Shown here in pieces: positions 18,011 through 26,056 of a stretch of 64,000 bases of DNA. Position 1 is the first letter of the stretch. Each line of letters opens with the position of its first letter. Where the stretch lies: positions 1 to 64,000 of the forward strand of contig CACLAD010000001.1 in NCBI GenBank assembly GCA_902604715.1. Direction: 5' to 3'. A program made the translations under genes and the position numbers. The stretch is from an uncultured Bacteroidota bacterium. GTDB taxonomy: Bacteria > Bacteroidota > Bacteroidia > Flavobacteriales > Flavobacteriaceae. The notes beneath the pieces are model-generated. The model saw only the letters and a program-made list of their open reading frames with translations, searched no databases and was not told where the DNA came from.

Positions 18011-20926
18011 TTAGTTATTAATTGAGTTATATATAATTTCCTGAATTTTACTTCTAATATTTTCTTTTACAAGTTTAGATTTACCCGCTGAATCACCATT
18101 CGGATAAGACCTGTTAGACAAAAATACATATATAATTTCTTTATCAGGATCAGCCCAAGCAAATGTACCTGTCCATCCAGAATGTCCAAAGCTATTCATT
18201 GATACACATCCACATGTGGGTCCATCATCCTCCAATTGTGGTTTATCAAAACCAACTCCCCTTCTATTATCTTCATCGCAATAATAACAATTATTAAATA
18301 AATTAATTGTTTGAGCATTTAAAATTTGTTGATTGCCATAATTACCATTTTGGATGTACAACTGCATTACTTTTGCTACGTTTATTGCATTACCAAATAA
18401 GCCTGCGTGTGTAGAAACTCCACCAAGCATAGCTGCTGCCATATCATGTACATAACCGTTTATTTCTTTATACCTAAAGTATTCGTCAATTTCAGTTGGA
18501 GCAATATTTTTAGTTGAATATTTTAATGTAGGATTATAAGTTAATTCTATACCTAGTTTGCGAAACATCAGTTCATGAATAATTTGATCAACATTTTGAT
18601 TGTAATGATTTTCTATAAATTCTTGAATAATTAAATAAGACAGATCACTATACTTGTATTTATTTTTAAGTAAATCACTTTTTTTAATAATATTTCTTAT
18701 TGTATCAACATAATCTGTTCTTAAATATAAGTCTGGGGAAACCTTTACAGTGTTTGTGCTATTTCTACTAAAACTGTAATATTTTGAAGATGGTCTATTT
18801 TTTTCATCTAAAGTTAATTTATAGAATGGAATCCAAGCCTGAAGAGCAGCATGACCAGATAACAACTCTTTAACGGATATTTCTGATTTGTTAGAGTTTT
18901 CATATCGTGGAATAATTTCCTTTAATTTAGTTTCTAGACCTATTATGTTTTTGTCAACAAGATTTATAATTATAGGAGTTGTAACAAGAATTTTTGTAAG
19001 TGATGCTAAATCATAAATTGTCTTAGAGTTAGTTTTTAAATTCTCATTATATCTTAGTCTACCAAAAGACTTATCGTAAATAATCTTAGAATTTTTCGCA
19101 ACTAAAATTTGAGCTCCTGGAGTCATTTCATTTTGAATTGCGTAATTAACTAGTGAATCAATTTTATTAAGTTTTTTTCTGTCAACACCTACCATTTCAG
19201 GAAAAGCGTAGCTAAGGATATTAAGATTTTTTAATATTATTCCGGCACCTTCTTTATATGTTTCATTAATGCTAACAGGTAAATTACCTTTAATTTCTTT
19301 AGCGCCAAAAATTTGTTGAGCAATAGTTTTTTGAAATTCATAATTATTTTGAAAACCAACAATAACAGAATTATAAGATTTTAGATTTAACCGGGATAAA
19401 GTATATGGATTTGTAAATGATGCCAATATTTTATTATCATGTTCATCTATTATTTTCAATATATCTTGCTCATTATCAGACAACTTTTTATTCATATTTT
19501 CCCAAGGAGTATCAGATTTCATGTGAAAACTCACTATTATTAATTTATGATTAGCTAATAAACTGTTTAAATCATTTATATTTAAGTTTGAAGCTTTTAT
19601 TGATTTAATTCTCTTAAACTTATTTAAATAGCCATTAAAAATTTCCCCATCACTATTTCCAAACTGTATATTTAATATGCTTTCGGTGTCTAACTTAACC
19701 GGGATTACATTACTTTTATTTTTGATAAGTGTAGGAATACTTTCAATTGATTTATTGATAAGATTGGTAACAGAAATTCTGTTAAGATCATCTATTAGGT
19801 TAGTAGTATCAACTGATTTGTAACTATTTAAACCTACCTTGTATTTGGCCTTTAGTATTTTTTTTACTGATCTAGCTAGTCTTTCCTCGCTGATTTTTCC
19901 TTTTTTAATTGACTTTTTTATAGATTTTATACCCTTAGATATGTCTGATGACATCAGAAGAATATCATTTCCTGCTAAAAAGGCCATGAGATCTACATTC
20001 TTTTTTGTAAACTCTGAAACGCCTTTCATCTCAAGTGCATCGGTAATAATTAGGCCATTAAAATTAAGCTCTTTAATCAATGTTTTTTCAATAATATTTT
20101 TTGATAATGTTGAAGGAAGCAAGTATTCTTTTTCCAAAGAAGGAACATTTAGGTGGGCAATCATAACAGCAGATAATCCATCTTCAATTAATTTTTTAAA
20201 TGGATATAACTCAACTTTTTTAATTCTTTTTTCATCAAAATTAATTGTAGGTAAAGTCAAATGAGAGTCTTTGGACGTATCACCATGACCAGGGAAGTGT
20301 TTTGCTGTTGCCAATATATTATTTGACTGGATACCTTTAGTGAAACTAATTCCTTTCTCTGACACGTTTATTTTATTCTCCCCAAAAGACCTATTACCTA
20401 TAATTGGATTTTTAGAATTAGTGTTTATATCGATTACAGGAGCAAAATTCATATGAATTCCTAGTCTTTTAAATTGATTACCGATTTCCGAGCCTATTTT
20501 TTCAATTAGTAAATTATTTTTAATTGCACCCAAACTCATATTCCATGGAAGCTTTGGAACTGAATCTAACCTCATTCCTACTCCCCATTCTGCATCCATA
20601 CTTATCATTAGGGGTATTTCTGAGGCATTTTGGTATTTATTAGTTAGATTTGCTTGTACTGAAGGATGACCGGTAGAAAATATTAAACCACCAATTTTAA
20701 AATTTTTAATATTATTAAGAATTTTTTCAGAATTATTTTTATGCTTCGATGTTGCCTGGACAAAAAATAATTGCCCGATTTTTTCGTCTAGTGTGAGTTT
20801 ATTGTAAATGGAGTCTACCCATTTTTGCTGATTTAGAAAATCTTCAGAAATTAATGGATCTACTGTTTGAGAATTAAGCTTTTGAGTACTTAATATTAAA
20901 ATAAATAATATAAATATTCTAGTCAT
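18011..20926 (-). CDS. exported GH3 (NagZ-like) / beta-lactamase-family serine hydrolase fusion
   Basis: A 971-residue two-enzyme protein with a signal peptide (about residues 1-20). Residues ~30-370 are a GH3 N-terminal domain of NagZ type: KHFPGHGDTSKDSH (209-222, acid/base His/Asp dyad) and nucleophile Asp296 in IITDALEM. Residues ~390-560 resemble the GH3 second domain. Residues ~580-970 are a class C beta-lactamase/PBP-like hydrolase with SLTK (642-645), YSDLSY and GHSGWTG. It probably cleaves GlcNAc-(anhydro)MurNAc units and acts on peptide or ester bonds in the periplasm. The ATG overlaps the stop of the next upstream gene by 4 bases. This architecture is recurrent in Bacteroidota. Confidence 0.92.
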   Translation of the reverse strand: MTRIFILFILILSTQKLNSQTVDPLISEDFLNQQKWVDSIYNKLTLDEKIGQLFFVQATSKHKNNSEKILNNIKNFKIGGLIFSTGHPSVQANLTNKYQNASEIPLMISMDAEWGVGMRLDSVPKLPWNMSLGAIKNNLLIEKIGSEIGNQFKRLGIHMNFAPVIDINTNSKNPIIGNRSFGENKINVSEKGISFTKGIQSNNILATAKHFPGHGDTSKDSHLTLPTINFDEKRIKKVELYPFKKLIEDGLSAVMIAHLNVPSLEKEYLLPSTLSKNIIEKTLIKELNFNGLIITDALEMKGVSEFTKKNVDLMAFLAGNDILLMSSDISKGIKSIKKSIKKGKISEERLARSVKKILKAKYKVGLNSYKSVDTTNLIDDLNRISVTNLINKSIESIPTLIKNKSNVIPVKLDTESILNIQFGNSDGEIFNGYLNKFKRIKSIKASNLNINDLNSLLANHKLIIVSFHMKSDTPWENMNKKLSDNEQDILKIIDEHDNKILASFTNPYTLSRLNLKSYNSVIVGFQNNYEFQKTIAQQIFGAKEIKGNLPVSINETYKEGAGIILKNLNILSYAFPEMVGVDRKKLNKIDSLVNYAIQNEMTPGAQILVAKNSKIIYDKSFGRLRYNENLKTNSKTIYDLASLTKILVTTPIIINLVDKNIIGLETKLKEIIPRYENSNKSEISVKELLSGHAALQAWIPFYKLTLDEKNRPSSKYYSFSRNSTNTVKVSPDLYLRTDYVDTIRNIIKKSDLLKNKYKYSDLSYLIIQEFIENHYNQNVDQIIHELMFRKLGIELTYNPTLKYSTKNIAPTEIDEYFRYKEINGYVHDMAAAMLGGVSTHAGLFGNAINVAKVMQLYIQNGNYGNQQILNAQTINLFNNCYYCDEDNRRGVGFDKPQLEDDGPTCGCVSMNSFGHSGWTGTFAWADPDKEIIYVFLSNRSYPNGDSAGKSKLVKENIRSKIQEIIYNSINN

Positions 20927-21405
20927 TTAATATATCTGTTATGCCAACTATTTTTAATATCAACTTGCCAATTATTTTCCAATTCATTTATATCTTTTAC
21001 CAAATTATTAAAAACAATAAGATTGTCTTTTTTTCCAAGACTTTGACAATATATCTTAAATTGATTTAGATGTTTAGTGATAATTTTTCCATTTTCAATG
21101 TATTTAACATGTAATTTATCAAGTAATTGCAATTCATATGAATTTTCCAAGTCTTTTATAAAGTTGATAAGTGAATCAATAGAACAACCAGAAACTAAAT
21201 TACCTCCGTCAGCTGCAACGATGATAAACGTATTATATCTGATTTCAAATGATGATTTAAAGTCTCTTTGATGTGATTTCCATTCATTAAGAAATGATCT
21301 TATTTTTTCTTTAATTTCCTCAACTAGAAGATCATCTATAGAATCTAATGATTGGAAAACCCATACCCTTGAATTTTTCTTTAACGATTTAAAATTAACT
21401 ATCAT
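20923..21405 (-). CDS. conserved Bacteroidota protein of unknown function
   Basis: A 160-residue soluble protein. Homologues in flavobacteria are often labelled 'ABC transporter ATPase', but no Walker A, signature or Walker B motif is present, so that name has no support. Conserved-looking blocks are SRVWVFQS near the start, SGCSIDSLINFIKDLE in the middle, LIVFNNLV and a final SWHNRYIK. Apart from a cysteine in GCSID and one in YCQSLG, no catalytic pattern is evident. It overlaps the NagZ fusion by 4 bases and follows the CCG Fe-S gene by 2 bases, so it is in the same message. Confidence 0.8.
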   Translation of the reverse strand: MIVNFKSLKKNSRVWVFQSLDSIDDLLVEEIKEKIRSFLNEWKSHQRDFKSSFEIRYNTFIIVAADGGNLVSGCSIDSLINFIKDLENSYELQLLDKLHVKYIENGKIITKHLNQFKIYCQSLGKKDNLIVFNNLVKDINELENNWQVDIKNSWHNRYIK

Positions 21406-21407
21406 TA

Positions 21408-22196
21408 TTATAAATCCTTAGCTTTGACAATTAGTTCCGCAATGTCTAAAACTTCAACTTTTTTATTTTCCTCAAACGACTTTGTACCATCAGTTAACAT
21501 TGTGTTGCAAAACGGACATCCTGTTGCTACTATTTTTGAAGTATTCTCTTTTATTTCATTAGCACGTTCAATATTTATTTCTGTTTTTCCTTTTTCTGAT
21601 TCTTTAAACATTTGGGCCCCACCAGCACCACAACAAAGTGCTTTTGATTTACATCTCTTTAATTCTGATAATTCTGCATCAAGTTTTTTAATCAGGTTAC
21701 GGGGGGCGCTATACTCTTTATTTGCCCTTCCAAGAAAGCAAGGGTCATGATATGTGATTTTTTTTCCTTTATATGTTCCTCCCCTAATCGAAAACCTTCC
21801 TTCTTCCAGAAGTTTATTTATAAATTGGGTATGGTGATAAACATCATAATTACCACCTAAACTAGGATACTCATTTTTGATGGTATTAAAGCAATGTGGA
21901 CAGGTTGTGACAATTGTTTTTATATCAAATGAATTTAGTGTCTCAATATTAGTCATTGCCTGCATTTGAAATAAAAATTCATTCCCAGCTCTTTTAGCGG
22001 GATCCCCGGTACAAGATTCATCCTTTCCTAATACTCCAAAACTGATATTTGCAGAATTTAAAATCTTGACAAAAGCCTTTGTTATTCTTTTGGCCCTATC
22101 ATCAAAACTACCTGCACAACCAATCCAAAATAATATTTCAGGTGAAGTACCGTCATTTTGAAAATCTTCAATTGTTTTAATCTTTAGTCTACTCAT
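21408..22196 (-). CDS. HdrB-like (Fe-S)-binding protein with two CCG-type domains
   Basis: A 262-residue cytosolic cysteine-rich protein like HdrB, GlpC or LutA. Cysteines fall in two sets: Cys27, Cys62, Cys99/102 (TTCPHCFNT), and Cys153, Cys188/189 (LCCGAGGAQM), Cys227/230 (TGCPFCNTM). The second set is a full CCG motif. In the first, the expected CC is Ser61-Cys62 (ESCTGD), a common variant. Such subunits move electrons between Fe-S clusters and a substrate or disulfide. The partner is surely the membrane Fe-S protein encoded at 22632-23912, with a HAD gene in between that overlaps this one by 8 bases. Substrate unknown. Confidence 0.88.
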   Translation of the reverse strand: MSRLKIKTIEDFQNDGTSPEILFWIGCAGSFDDRAKRITKAFVKILNSANISFGVLGKDESCTGDPAKRAGNEFLFQMQAMTNIETLNSFDIKTIVTTCPHCFNTIKNEYPSLGGNYDVYHHTQFINKLLEEGRFSIRGGTYKGKKITYHDPCFLGRANKEYSAPRNLIKKLDAELSELKRCKSKALCCGAGGAQMFKESEKGKTEINIERANEIKENTSKIVATGCPFCNTMLTDGTKSFEENKKVEVLDIAELIVKAKDL

Positions 22197-22626
22197 CTTT
22201 AAAAACTTCGATTGTAACTTCTTTTTTGACTAGATCTCCAAAAGTACCGTTATATCTAGTCGCTTTAACTAAATGATTATCTATCCAGTGATAATTTCCA
22301 CCTCTGGGTTTTCCCATTAGTAATGAATGATATTTAAATCCATGTTTTTTCAGCCATTCTTCAGTCACTTTTCTATGTTCCTCAACTCTTGAGGTAAAAA
22401 AACATATTATATGACCTTCATCATACCATCGGTTACATGTTTTTAGTGCATCATCAAATGGAAAGCATGTGGCCATTCTATCAGGTTCCTCATTTGGAAT
22501 GTCGTCTGTAATTGTTCCGTCAATATCAATCAAATAATTTTTAATTCCATCTGGTAGGACTGGACTTATTTTTTTTCCTGATTCAACTTTTTCGTGTAAA
22601 ATTTTTTCTATTTTGTCTTTATGCAT
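22189..22626 (-). CDS. small HAD-superfamily phosphatase-like protein
   Basis: A 145-residue protein with a HAD motif I, YLIDIDGTITDD (Asp34, Asp36), a motif II-type threonine/serine in ICFFTSR, and a lysine in LMGKPRGGNYHWIDN that could serve motif III. No cap domain fits in this length. Flavobacterial homologues are sometimes called 'phosphoheptose isomerase', but there is no SIS domain here. Phosphatase activity on a small molecule is likely; the substrate is unknown. It lies inside the Fe-S redox pair, overlapping the HdrB-like gene by 8 bases and 5 bases after the membrane Fe-S gene. Confidence 0.8.
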   Translation of the reverse strand: MHKDKIEKILHEKVESGKKISPVLPDGIKNYLIDIDGTITDDIPNEEPDRMATCFPFDDALKTCNRWYDEGHIICFFTSRVEEHRKVTEEWLKKHGFKYHSLLMGKPRGGNYHWIDNHLVKATRYNGTFGDLVKKEVTIEVFKDE

Positions 22627-22631
22627 AATAT

Positions 22632-23912
22632 CTATTCATTCCAATTTAGTCTATCTTGTTGATTGTATGGCCATGGAGCACCATTGTTCTCAATATTATT
22701 CATCATATTATTTAACTCATTAGGAGCTGATGATTCTTCCATGATTAAATGTCTCCTCATATCCATAATTATCGATAAAGGGTTGATACTTATTGGACAT
22801 TCTTCAACACAAGCATTACATGAGGTGCACGCCCATAATTCTTCTTTTGAAATATAATCCCCTAATAACTTTTTATTATCATCTTTAAACGAACCATTTT
22901 TATCAATATTCCTTCCCACTTCTTCAATTCTATCTCTCACATCCATCATTATTTTTCTAGGAGAAAGTTTTTTTCCTGTAATATTGGCGGGACAAGAACT
23001 GGTACATCTACCACATTCTGTGCATGAATAAGCATTTAGTAGCTGAATCCAAGATAAATCTTTGACATCAGATGCTCCAAAGTTAATGTCATCTAATGTA
23101 TCGGATTCAGAAGTTTTACCCATCATAATATTTACCTCATTGGTAACGGATTTCATATTATTAAGTTTACCACTACTTTCAAGTGATCCATAAAAGGTGT
23201 TTGGAAATGCAAGAATAATATGTAAATGTTTTGAATAGTATAAATAGTTTAAAAAAATTAGAATTCCAACGATATGTGACCACCAAAAAGATCTTTCAAG
23301 AATATGTAGAGTTTTTGATGAAAACCCTTCAAAAAATGGATATATTAAACCACTTATTACATTTCCATTATTCATGTTTTGAAATTCTACATCGGTGGCA
23401 TTCATTAGTAAAAACAAACTCATCAACACTATTTCAAAGTATAATATTAGATCTGCATCTAACTTTGGCCAACCCATCATTTTTGTTTCATAAAATCTTT
23501 TGATTTGGGTCAAATTTCTTCTTGTCCAAAATATCAATACAGCAATCAAAACTAGAATAGCAAATATTTCAAATAGACCAATTAGAATTCCGTATAGAAC
23601 CCCAATTGATGAAAATATTCTGTGAGTACCAAAAATACCATCAATTATTATCTCTATAAGTTCGATATTTATAATTATAAAACCCAGGTAAACAACTATG
23701 TGTAATATACCAGCTATCGGTCTTCTGACCATTTTAGACTGACCCAAAGCTATCATAATCATATTTTTCCATCTCTGAGGACTATCTTCTATGGTTTCAG
23801 TTTGACCTTTACCAAAATTTATATTTCTTTTTAATTTCTTAATATTTCTGACAAAAAACCCTAATGAAGTTATTAGAATAACAGAAAATATTATGTTAGG
23901 GATTAATTCCAA
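22632..23912 (-). CDS. membrane protein with two [4Fe-4S] clusters (HdrC/DsrK-like)
   Basis: A 426-residue inner-membrane electron carrier. The first ~235 residues hold five or six hydrophobic helices with histidines (71, 203, 213, 229) that might bind haem b, as in NarI/HdrE-type subunits. The soluble C-terminal part has two CxxCxxCxxxCP ferredoxin motifs: Cys297/300/303/307 and Cys362/365/368/372. With the HdrB-like protein it should form a quinone-linked complex passing electrons to or from a cytosolic donor. It starts directly at the MCE gene stop (0-base gap). The specific reaction is not known to me. Confidence 0.88.
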   Translation of the reverse strand: MELIPNIIFSVILITSLGFFVRNIKKLKRNINFGKGQTETIEDSPQRWKNMIMIALGQSKMVRRPIAGILHIVVYLGFIIINIELIEIIIDGIFGTHRIFSSIGVLYGILIGLFEIFAILVLIAVLIFWTRRNLTQIKRFYETKMMGWPKLDADLILYFEIVLMSLFLLMNATDVEFQNMNNGNVISGLIYPFFEGFSSKTLHILERSFWWSHIVGILIFLNYLYYSKHLHIILAFPNTFYGSLESSGKLNNMKSVTNEVNIMMGKTSESDTLDDINFGASDVKDLSWIQLLNAYSCTECGRCTSSCPANITGKKLSPRKIMMDVRDRIEEVGRNIDKNGSFKDDNKKLLGDYISKEELWACTSCNACVEECPISINPLSIIMDMRRHLIMEESSAPNELNNMMNNIENNGAPWPYNQQDRLNWNE

Positions 23913-24857
23913 TTAATTATTTTTTTTGAATGCTTTATTCTTTTTTCTAAAGACCGAAAAATTAATATATCTATCGGGGTTCAGTTTAATGTCCTCAATA
24001 AGAATATTTAACTCCTTAGTTGCCTTCTCAAGATTAACATAAATTGAATTGTCATTTATCAGCTTTCCAGCAGTGCCTTCTGAATTTTTTAAGCTTTTCG
24101 TAATTGAATTTAAGTTAATAACTAAATCGCTTAGGTTTGAAGTTATATTTCTAAGATCATTCGATGATATTGAATCGGAAATTGATTTAATATTGTTACT
24201 GGCATCTTTAAAATCAGAAATTGCATGTGATAAATTTTCAGAATTATTTGAAATTAAATTAGAAATTTCTTCAGATGTTTCAGAAAAACTTTTGGTTAAA
24301 TTGGAAAAATCTTCAACACTTGATTTTAGCTGCTGTTTAGTTTCCTCATCAAATAGGTTATTAATATTACCAAGTACTATTTCTGCATTTTTCATAACCG
24401 CTTCGATTTGAAGTTGGACCTGTGGTAAGATCTGATTCACCAATTCTGTAAGACCTGGTTTAATAATTCCTCTCAACATGTCTCCGTCATTGGCAATGGT
24501 TGAGTCATTTTTATAGTCAGGAATTATTGCAATCGCCTTACCACCTATTAAACCAGTTTCATATAATTCGGCGGAACTTGTCTTTGGAAATAAAACATCA
24601 TTTTCTATAATTATGTCGACAAGTAATTCCCTAGTATTTTTCGGGTTAAAGTTTATTTTTTGAACTTTTCCAATTTTAAAACCGTTAAGTGTAACAGGGT
24701 TTGAAACTGAAAGACCATCAACTTTTTCATATTTAATTGTAAAATTTCTGTTCTTTTCAAAAAGATTAATACCCTTGAGATAATTATATGAGAAAACACT
24801 CATCATGACACCAACTATGGCTAAAAAACCTACTTTTATTTCTTTCGAGTATTTCAA
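23913..24857 (-). CDS. MlaD/MCE family lipid-transport protein
   Basis: A 314-residue periplasmic protein with one N-terminal helix (VGFLAIVGVMMSVFSYNYL) and an MCE domain at about residues 35-115 (FTIKYEKVDGLSVSNPVTLNGFKIGKV, split over two strands). The C-terminal half is a long helical region of serine/asparagine/leucine heptads, as in MlaD-like proteins that form hexameric tunnels. It probably moves phospholipid between inner and outer membranes, with an MlaEF ABC transporter encoded elsewhere. It lies between the amidase and the membrane Fe-S gene on one message. Confidence 0.9.
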   Translation of the reverse strand: MKYSKEIKVGFLAIVGVMMSVFSYNYLKGINLFEKNRNFTIKYEKVDGLSVSNPVTLNGFKIGKVQKINFNPKNTRELLVDIIIENDVLFPKTSSAELYETGLIGGKAIAIIPDYKNDSTIANDGDMLRGIIKPGLTELVNQILPQVQLQIEAVMKNAEIVLGNINNLFDEETKQQLKSSVEDFSNLTKSFSETSEEISNLISNNSENLSHAISDFKDASNNIKSISDSISSNDLRNITSNLSDLVINLNSITKSLKNSEGTAGKLINDNSIYVNLEKATKELNILIEDIKLNPDRYINFSVFRKKNKAFKKNN

Positions 24858-24903
24858 TTTTTTTATTCTTATATATAAAATTAGGAATTTATATTACAAG
24901 TTA

Positions 24904-25980
24904 TTAGTCTACATCAAATAACTTACCATTTTTAAAACCAACAATATATGCATTGGGATATCCATTAAGCCTAGCATATTTTTTTTTCTTTCTAATTTCA
25001 ATAAGACTAGTTGAGTTTGAATAAAAGTATTTATAAAATGAACCGTCTTTAACTCTTGAGAGGCTTTTTAAACCTTTGAAATTGTATGATTTTAGTTCTA
25101 GCCTTCTTTTACCTGCTGCGATTTGTACCTTATAATTGACTATATCATTAGTATTTGATTTAGTAAGAGGGTTTTCAGAGTAATTTATAGCTTTTTTGTA
25201 CTTTTCAATAGCATCATATATACTATTAGATATGCCAACTTGTCCTTTTTTTGAGTTTAGGTAAGTCCCCTCTTTTGGATTGGTCATAAAACCAGCTTCT
25301 ATTAATATACTGGGCATATAAGTATTGTGTAGTACCCAAAACCCGGATTGCTTGACACCTCTATTTCTAATTTTTAAATTTTTAGTAAAATTGTTTTGTA
25401 CAAAGCTTGCAAGTAATATGCTTTGATCTAAATATTCTTCTTGCATTAAGGTTGTCCCAATTAAAGATTCAGTTGATGTTGGACTATAAGTTTCTTGGTC
25501 ATCTAGATAGTGGTCATCTAAAAAGATAATTTCGTTTTCTTTTTTAGCTACATTGAAATTTGCATCACTAACGTGTAATCCATAAACAAATGTTTCTGAG
25601 CCATGAACTGAACTATCGTGAAAAGCATTACAGTGTATAGAAATAAATAAGTCTGCATCAACATCATTTGCAATCTTGGCCCTTTGTCTAAGAGTTAAGA
25701 AAATATCCTTGTCTCTAGTGTATATCACTTCATTGCCACTATTCTCAAGCTTTTTTCCTAAATCTAGTGCTATTTTCAATACAATATCCTTTTCTTTTAT
25801 ACCGCTTTTATTAGGTCTGCCAGGGTCTTTACCTCCGTGACCAGCATCAATAACTATTTTAAAGCGTTCTTGGGAATAAATTTCACTTGAAGATGTAGGA
25901 AAGAAAATAAATGTAATAAAGAGGATAAAGGCTGTTAAACTATGGTTAAAAAAAGAGGGGGTTAAACAAACTTTCATCAT
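24904..25980 (-). CDS. N-acetylmuramoyl-L-alanine amidase with SPOR-like tail
   Basis: A 358-residue exported amidase_3 zinc hydrolase that cuts the MurNAc-L-Ala bond of peptidoglycan. After a signal segment (about residues 14-36) come the zinc-site motifs IVIDAGHGGKDPG, FISIHCNAFHD and ILIEAGFMTNPKEG (catalytic Glu). Residues ~280-358 (NYKVQIAAGKRRLEL ... NAYIVGFKNG) look like a SPOR domain, which binds denuded glycan at the division site. It is the first gene of the minus-strand run and diverges from lptD over 76 bases. Confidence 0.92.
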   Translation of the reverse strand: MMKVCLTPSFFNHSLTAFILFITFIFFPTSSSEIYSQERFKIVIDAGHGGKDPGRPNKSGIKEKDIVLKIALDLGKKLENSGNEVIYTRDKDIFLTLRQRAKIANDVDADLFISIHCNAFHDSSVHGSETFVYGLHVSDANFNVAKKENEIIFLDDHYLDDQETYSPTSTESLIGTTLMQEEYLDQSILLASFVQNNFTKNLKIRNRGVKQSGFWVLHNTYMPSILIEAGFMTNPKEGTYLNSKKGQVGISNSIYDAIEKYKKAINYSENPLTKSNTNDIVNYKVQIAAGKRRLELKSYNFKGLKSLSRVKDGSFYKYFYSNSTSLIEIRKKKKYARLNGYPNAYIVGFKNGKLFDVD

Positions 25981-26056
25981 AAATTATGTATTATAGCTTC
26001 AAAATATACGTAAATTTATATCTGTTTCCGAGATATACTAATATACATTCAATAGG

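Noticed and set aside
20923-21405. ABC transporter ATPase
   Set aside because: No Walker A/B or signature motif in the sequence.
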